The notes under the pieces: generated by a model
The model's input: only the letters and a program-made list of their open reading frames with translations
Databases searched by the model: none
Told to the model about the DNA's origin: nothing
Assembly (NCBI GenBank): GCA_900768535.1
Contig: CAAGDE010000138.1
Span: 1 to 6,754, forward strand
Direction: 5' to 3'
Length of the DNA stretch: 6,754 nt
DNA from: Clostridia bacterium
Lineage (GTDB): Bacteria > Bacillota > Clostridia > Oscillospirales > CAG-272
Program-made: the position numbers and the translations under genes
In this document: piece after piece, positions 4,530 to 6,754 of the stretch
Layout of the letters: each line of letters starts with the position of its first letter
How positions within the stretch are numbered: position 1 is the first letter of the stretch

Positions 4530-6263
4530 TCAGTTTGCGGTCTGGCTGACCAGCGCGCCCGCGTTATAGATCACCGTGCAGGCGTTTCCTGTCACGGTTC
4601 CGGCGGCGGTTACATAGTAGGGGGTTACGGTAAAGGTAATCTGACCCGCATCGGTGGGGATACCCTCCACCGCCAGGGCAAAGAGGTACTTGGCGCCGAA
4701 GCTGTCCGCGCGGTATTCGCTCGTCACGCCGTCCGCGCTTCCGGTGATTTTGCCGTAAACGGTGGTGCAGGCGGTGTCAAGCGTTTTCGTCCCGTCCGCG
4801 CCCCAGGTCGCCGTGACCCTGAAGCCGACCTCACTGTAATCCGCCAGCGCCACGTCATCGCCCAGCGCCCCGACAAACCGCACCGCATACGTCCCGTCCT
4901 TCACCGCCGATTCCTGCACGCCGATGTAGCGGAGCTGTGCAAGATCAGCCACGGTTCCGGCTGTGACAACCAGATTGTCAACCGTTGCAACGGTGTTGTT
5001 GGCTGCGCCGAAACCGATTCCGCCATTTTTGAAGGCAGGATTGGTCAGACTGCCGTACTTGACGCCGTTGATCCAAAGTGTTGCAACGCCGGTGGTCGCG
5101 TTCACCTCAAACTGTACGTGCATGGGCTTGTTGTAAAACGTTCCGTACGGCTCTTTGCAAAGCTGCTCTTTGCCCGCAACCAGATTGGAGAAAATCTCTC
5201 CGTCACCGTCATAATGGTAGGAGATTACGTTTCTTTCCGCGTTGCCGTTGTCGGATGAGCCGAAGGTCATCAGGAAATGGTGGTTCCACGTTCTGTTCAT
5301 GGTCAGGTCGTACGAAATGACGTATTTCTCCGTGCTTCCGATTGCGCTCGCCGGAACCACTTCACGGACACCCCAATCGCTATACGTGTCGGGGCGGTTG
5401 ATATTCAGTTTACCGTCCGCCGTGTAGATTGCGTCCAGTGCTACGCCATACTTCGTGTCCTTCATCAGATGGACATTCTGCACCGACTCGAAGTCCTCGG
5501 ACCAGATCGTCTTGCCGGTTGCATCGTTCACCACGGAGAGATCATCAATCCAACCGTACATACGGCTCATAACCATATAAATCGGTCCCACAACCGCACT
5601 GCAGTTCTCGCGGTGGGAGATCAGGGTATGCGCTTCGTCATTCTTGTACACGTCAACCGTCCGTGCCTCGGTGTCAACCTTAACGGAAAAGCTGATGACG
5701 CTGCCGACCGGGAAGGTGCTCTGCGTTGCTGCTGCCGATGCGCCTTCATAGGTGTAGCCGCGGTTTTCAAAGCTGACGTTTCCGCCGGCATCCGTTCCGT
5801 AGCGGATACCGACCCAGTCACCCAGCGCTGCGTCCGCATTCTCCGCACCGAAGCGGAAGTCCAGCATATCGTGCCATGTCACCGCGCCGCCGGTGGTCAC
5901 CTTTGCCGTCATGGAAAGGGTGTACTTTGTGACACCTGCCATTTTCTCGGCGGAAACCAGCTCAATCGTCCGCCAGCGGCTGAAATTCAGCGATTCAATG
6001 AACAGGCTGCGACTGCTTTTTCCCAGTGCATCGGTGTCAACAACCGCCGCAAGGTAATCCTTGCCCATCACGCCGGCATATTCTCCGGTGGTGACATCCT
6101 TCCAGCCGAGCCGCTGGGATAAGGTCTCGTCAAAAGTCTCCCGATACAGGACTTTCCCCGGCATTGCCGGTGCGTCTTCCGCCGCAACACTGCCGGTCGC
6201 AAGTGCGGACAGAAGCAGGAAAACGGTCAAGAGGGCGCTGAGGATTCGCGTTTTGGTTTTCAT
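4530..6263 (-). CDS. secreted protein with two LamG/concanavalin-like repeats and C-terminal beta-rich domain
   Basis: A 577-residue exported protein. Residues 1-28 are a signal peptide (MKTKTR, a Leu-rich core, cleavage likely after SVAA). Repeat 1 (about 40-247) opens with YRETFD, carries the core strand WRTIELVSAEKMAGVTKYTL (97-116) and the block DWVGIRYGTDAGG (149-161), and closes with GWIDDLSVVN (237-246). Repeat 2 (about 254-436) opens with WSEDFE, has WGVREVVPASAIGSTEKYVI (297-316) and closes with VDNLVVTAG (428-436). Residues 439-577 form a distinct beta-rich module with the marks RYIGVQES (445-452), YAVRFVGAL (459-467), SEVGFRVTAT (477-486), KYLFALAVEGIP (525-536) and TFTVTPYYV (543-551). 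I recall this module at the ends of other Clostridia secreted proteins. There is no anchor or sorting signal, so it is probably released or held non-covalently. Repeat 1 matches repeat 1 of the downstream paralogue closely, and repeat 2 matches that protein's repeat 3. ATG at 6261-6263 is preceded by AAAGGAG (6271-6277). First gene of the operon; function inferred only as extracellular binding. Confidence 0.88.
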   Translation of the reverse strand: MKTKTRILSALLTVFLLLSALATGSVAAEDAPAMPGKVLYRETFDETLSQRLGWKDVTTGEYAGVMGKDYLAAVVDTDALGKSSRSLFIESLNFSRWRTIELVSAEKMAGVTKYTLSMTAKVTTGGAVTWHDMLDFRFGAENADAALGDWVGIRYGTDAGGNVSFENRGYTYEGASAAATQSTFPVGSVISFSVKVDTEARTVDVYKNDEAHTLISHRENCSAVVGPIYMVMSRMYGWIDDLSVVNDATGKTIWSEDFESVQNVHLMKDTKYGVALDAIYTADGKLNINRPDTYSDWGVREVVPASAIGSTEKYVISYDLTMNRTWNHHFLMTFGSSDNGNAERNVISYHYDGDGEIFSNLVAGKEQLCKEPYGTFYNKPMHVQFEVNATTGVATLWINGVKYGSLTNPAFKNGGIGFGAANNTVATVDNLVVTAGTVADLAQLRYIGVQESAVKDGTYAVRFVGALGDDVALADYSEVGFRVTATWGADGTKTLDTACTTVYGKITGSADGVTSEYRADSFGAKYLFALAVEGIPTDAGQITFTVTPYYVTAAGTVTGNACTVIYNAGALVSQTAN

Positions 6264-6401
6264 GATCTCTCTCCTTTTTTAACCCCGTAGGGCGTTTTTA
6301 TGACAATCCGCTTGCGCGGCTTGTTCCGTTGGAACGGTGGTGAAACGGTGGGACAGGGACGCGGGAGGATGCGCGGCGTTCGATTGTACGCTCGCCTGTT
6401 T
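6264..6401. other. upstream region of the minus-strand operon, no clear promoter
   Basis: The operon's promoter should lie here but no good pair was found. On the minus strand TTGTCA (6301-6306) is a fair -35, but 17 bases on there is only GTTAAA, and a start there would fall on the ribosome binding site. TACAAT (6383-6388) lacks a partner -35. Two small hairpins lie between: CCGC-TTGC-GCGG (6308-6319; GCAA tetraloop on the minus strand) and GTTCC-GTT-GGAAC (6323-6335). These may mark a regulated leader. An activator-dependent promoter would fit the weak elements, but this is inference. Confidence 0.35.
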
Positions 6402-6449
6402 CGCCCTCATCCGGCACTGGCGTGCCACCTTCCCCACCCGGGGGAAGGC
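6402..6449 (+). repeat. hairpin repeat unit R8 (forward, class I loop)
   Basis: Hairpin 1 is GGCAC-TGGC-GTGCC, as in R2. Hairpin 2 is CCTTCCCC-ACCCG-GGGGAAGG, followed by CTTCTTTC. The left flank is of class I type (GATTGTACGCTCGCCTGTTT). From its last arm onwards the sequence is the right copy of the 134-base duplication, so R8 and R3 differ in loop and stem but share what follows. Confidence 0.8.
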
Positions 6450-6574
6450 TTCTTTCGGTTGTGCCGATGCATTTGAGCGTGCGTTTGAATGTGGGATAGC
6501 AAAGAATGTTAGCACCGTCCGCCCGCCCTCATCCGGCGCTGGCGCGCCACCTTCCCCCTCGAAGGGGAAGGCTT
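6441..6574 (+). repeat. 134-base direct duplication, right copy
   Basis: Matches 1569-1702 with two differences over 134 bases, same orientation. It starts in hairpin 2 of R8 and ends with R9. Beyond its edges similarity drops: on the left the loop changes class, and on the right TTCTGCGG replaces TTCCTTCGG. Confidence 0.85.
6524..6572 (+). repeat. hairpin repeat unit R9 (forward, class II loop)
   Basis: Identical to R4 over the 49-base core: hairpin 1 GGCGC-TGGC-GCGCC and hairpin 2 CCTTCCCC-CTCGAA-GGGGAAGG, with the class II left flank GTTAGCACCGTCCGCC. Confidence 0.8.
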
Positions 6575-6660
6575 CTGCGGTGGAACGATTTCTCTATGTT
6601 CTACCTCTTAACTTGCCTTCAAATCGGCGCTGTATCTAACCGTTACGAACTGCCGTAGTA

Positions 6661-6676
6661 GCCTTCCCCTTTGAGG
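6661..6676 (-). repeat. truncated hairpin repeat unit R10 (reverse, class II)
   Basis: GCCTTCCCCTTTGAGG matches the first 16 bases of R5 (1802-1817) and then stops abruptly. The remaining arm, the second hairpin and the GATGAGGGCG end are absent, replaced by AACCACTGATTAAATAC leading straight into a promoter. The upstream spacer is intact, so this is a broken copy rather than chance similarity. Confidence 0.75.
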
Positions 6677-6693
6677 AACCACTGATTAAATAC

Positions 6694-6722
6694 TTGAACA
6701 ACCGCGCTGGATGTGGTATAAT
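6694..6722 (+). promoter_or_regulatory. sigma-A promoter for a gene starting at the right edge
   Basis: TTGAAC (6694-6699) and a perfect TATAAT (6717-6722) with a 17-base spacer and TG at 6714-6715 for an extended -10. Only 17 bases separate its -35 from the broken end of repeat R10. The -10 region GATGTGGTATAATAG is nearly the same as that of the AraC-family promoter. Confidence 0.8.
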
Positions 6723-6740
6723 AGGGATAAGAAAGCGGCG

Positions 6741-6754
6741 AGGGAGAAAAGCCA
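6741..6754 (+). promoter_or_regulatory. ribosome binding site and probable start of a gene cut by the window edge
   Basis: AGGGAG (6741-6746) is followed after 7 bases by the final A of the window (6754), the spacing seen before the other starts here. The A is likely the first base of an ATG, but the codon is not visible and nothing can be said about the product. Confidence 0.5.

Larger units (their letters stand above)
6377..6676. repeat. composite repeat: R8, R9 forward and truncated R10 reverse
   Basis: Two forward hairpin units separated by a 74-base linker, then an 88-base spacer and the start of a reverse unit, so the order is forward, forward, broken reverse. Compared with the central array, the arrangement R3-R4-R5 is matched by R8-R9-R10 through linker and spacer. 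The spacer (6573-6660) keeps blocks such as CTTCAAATCGGCGC and TATCTAACCGTTACGAAC seen at 1758-1790. Together with 6264-6376 this accounts for the gene-free stretch before the right-end promoter; no gene is supported in it. Confidence 0.75.

Noticed and set aside
1858..4569. A 903-codon plus-strand open frame, the longest in the window
   Set aside because: It lies antisense to the anchored LamG-like gene and extends into the repeat array. The minus-strand frame has a ribosome binding site, signal peptide, internal domain repeats and anchor. The plus-strand product is low-complexity Gly/Ala/Val/Arg with no domain logic, as expected from strong codon bias on the opposite strand.
5277..6122. A 281-codon plus-strand open frame
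   Set aside because: It is antisense to the two-repeat secreted protein, lacks a convincing ribosome binding site and has His/Arg/Val-rich composition typical of reverse-strand shadows.
2143..6263. Glycoside hydrolase family 16 activity for the LamG-like proteins
   Set aside because: The jelly-roll-like repeats tempt this call, but no ExDxE-type catalytic motif was seen in any repeat, so only a binding role is proposed.

Overview
The window looks like chromosomal DNA from a G+C-rich, Gram-positive gut-type Clostridia (Oscillospiraceae/Ruminococcaceae-like). This is inferred from consensus sigma-A promoters with AAGGAG- or AGGGAG-type ribosome binding sites, Firmicutes-style secreted proteins with short signal peptides, an AraC regulator with a cupin sensor domain, and intergenic repeats built on CCTTCCCC...GGGGAAGG hairpins. 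I recall similar repeats from that group but could not search for them.

Layout. Positions 1-548 hold no gene: there is a degenerate intergenic repeat at the left edge, then a forward/reverse pair of hairpin repeats (R1, R2), then a strong extended -10 promoter. A 308-residue AraC-family regulator occupies 549-1475 (+). Positions 1476-2142 hold no gene and are packed with five copies of the hairpin repeat (R3-R7), lying between the convergent ends of the regulator and of an operon on the other strand. That operon (6263 down to 2143, minus strand) has three cistrons in this order: a 577-residue secreted protein with two LamG/concanavalin-like domains and a C-terminal beta-rich domain; a previously easy-to-miss 41-codon peptide gene (4384-4509) with its own ribosome binding site; and a 740-residue paralogue with three such domains, a Pro/Glu/Thr/Lys linker and a C-terminal membrane anchor with no LPXTG. 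Gaps between cistrons are 20 and 18 bases. Positions 6264-6693 hold no gene and carry three more repeat copies (R8-R10), the last one cut short. The window ends with a second extended -10 promoter and a ribosome binding site for a gene that seems to start at the last base.

How it may work. The two large proteins share a signal peptide plus tandem jelly-roll plan and are probably exported surface or extracellular glycan/polymer-binding proteins. One would be anchored by its C-terminal hydrophobic segment and the other released or held non-covalently. No catalytic glycosidase motif was seen. The small peptide is co-transcribed between them and may be secreted, modified or regulatory; its function is unknown. 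The AraC protein is convergent to the operon, so control of the operon by it is possible but not shown. The repeats are the most structured non-coding feature: nine of ten copies keep two adjacent hairpins, and one stem shows paired base changes between copies, which suggests the folded form matters.
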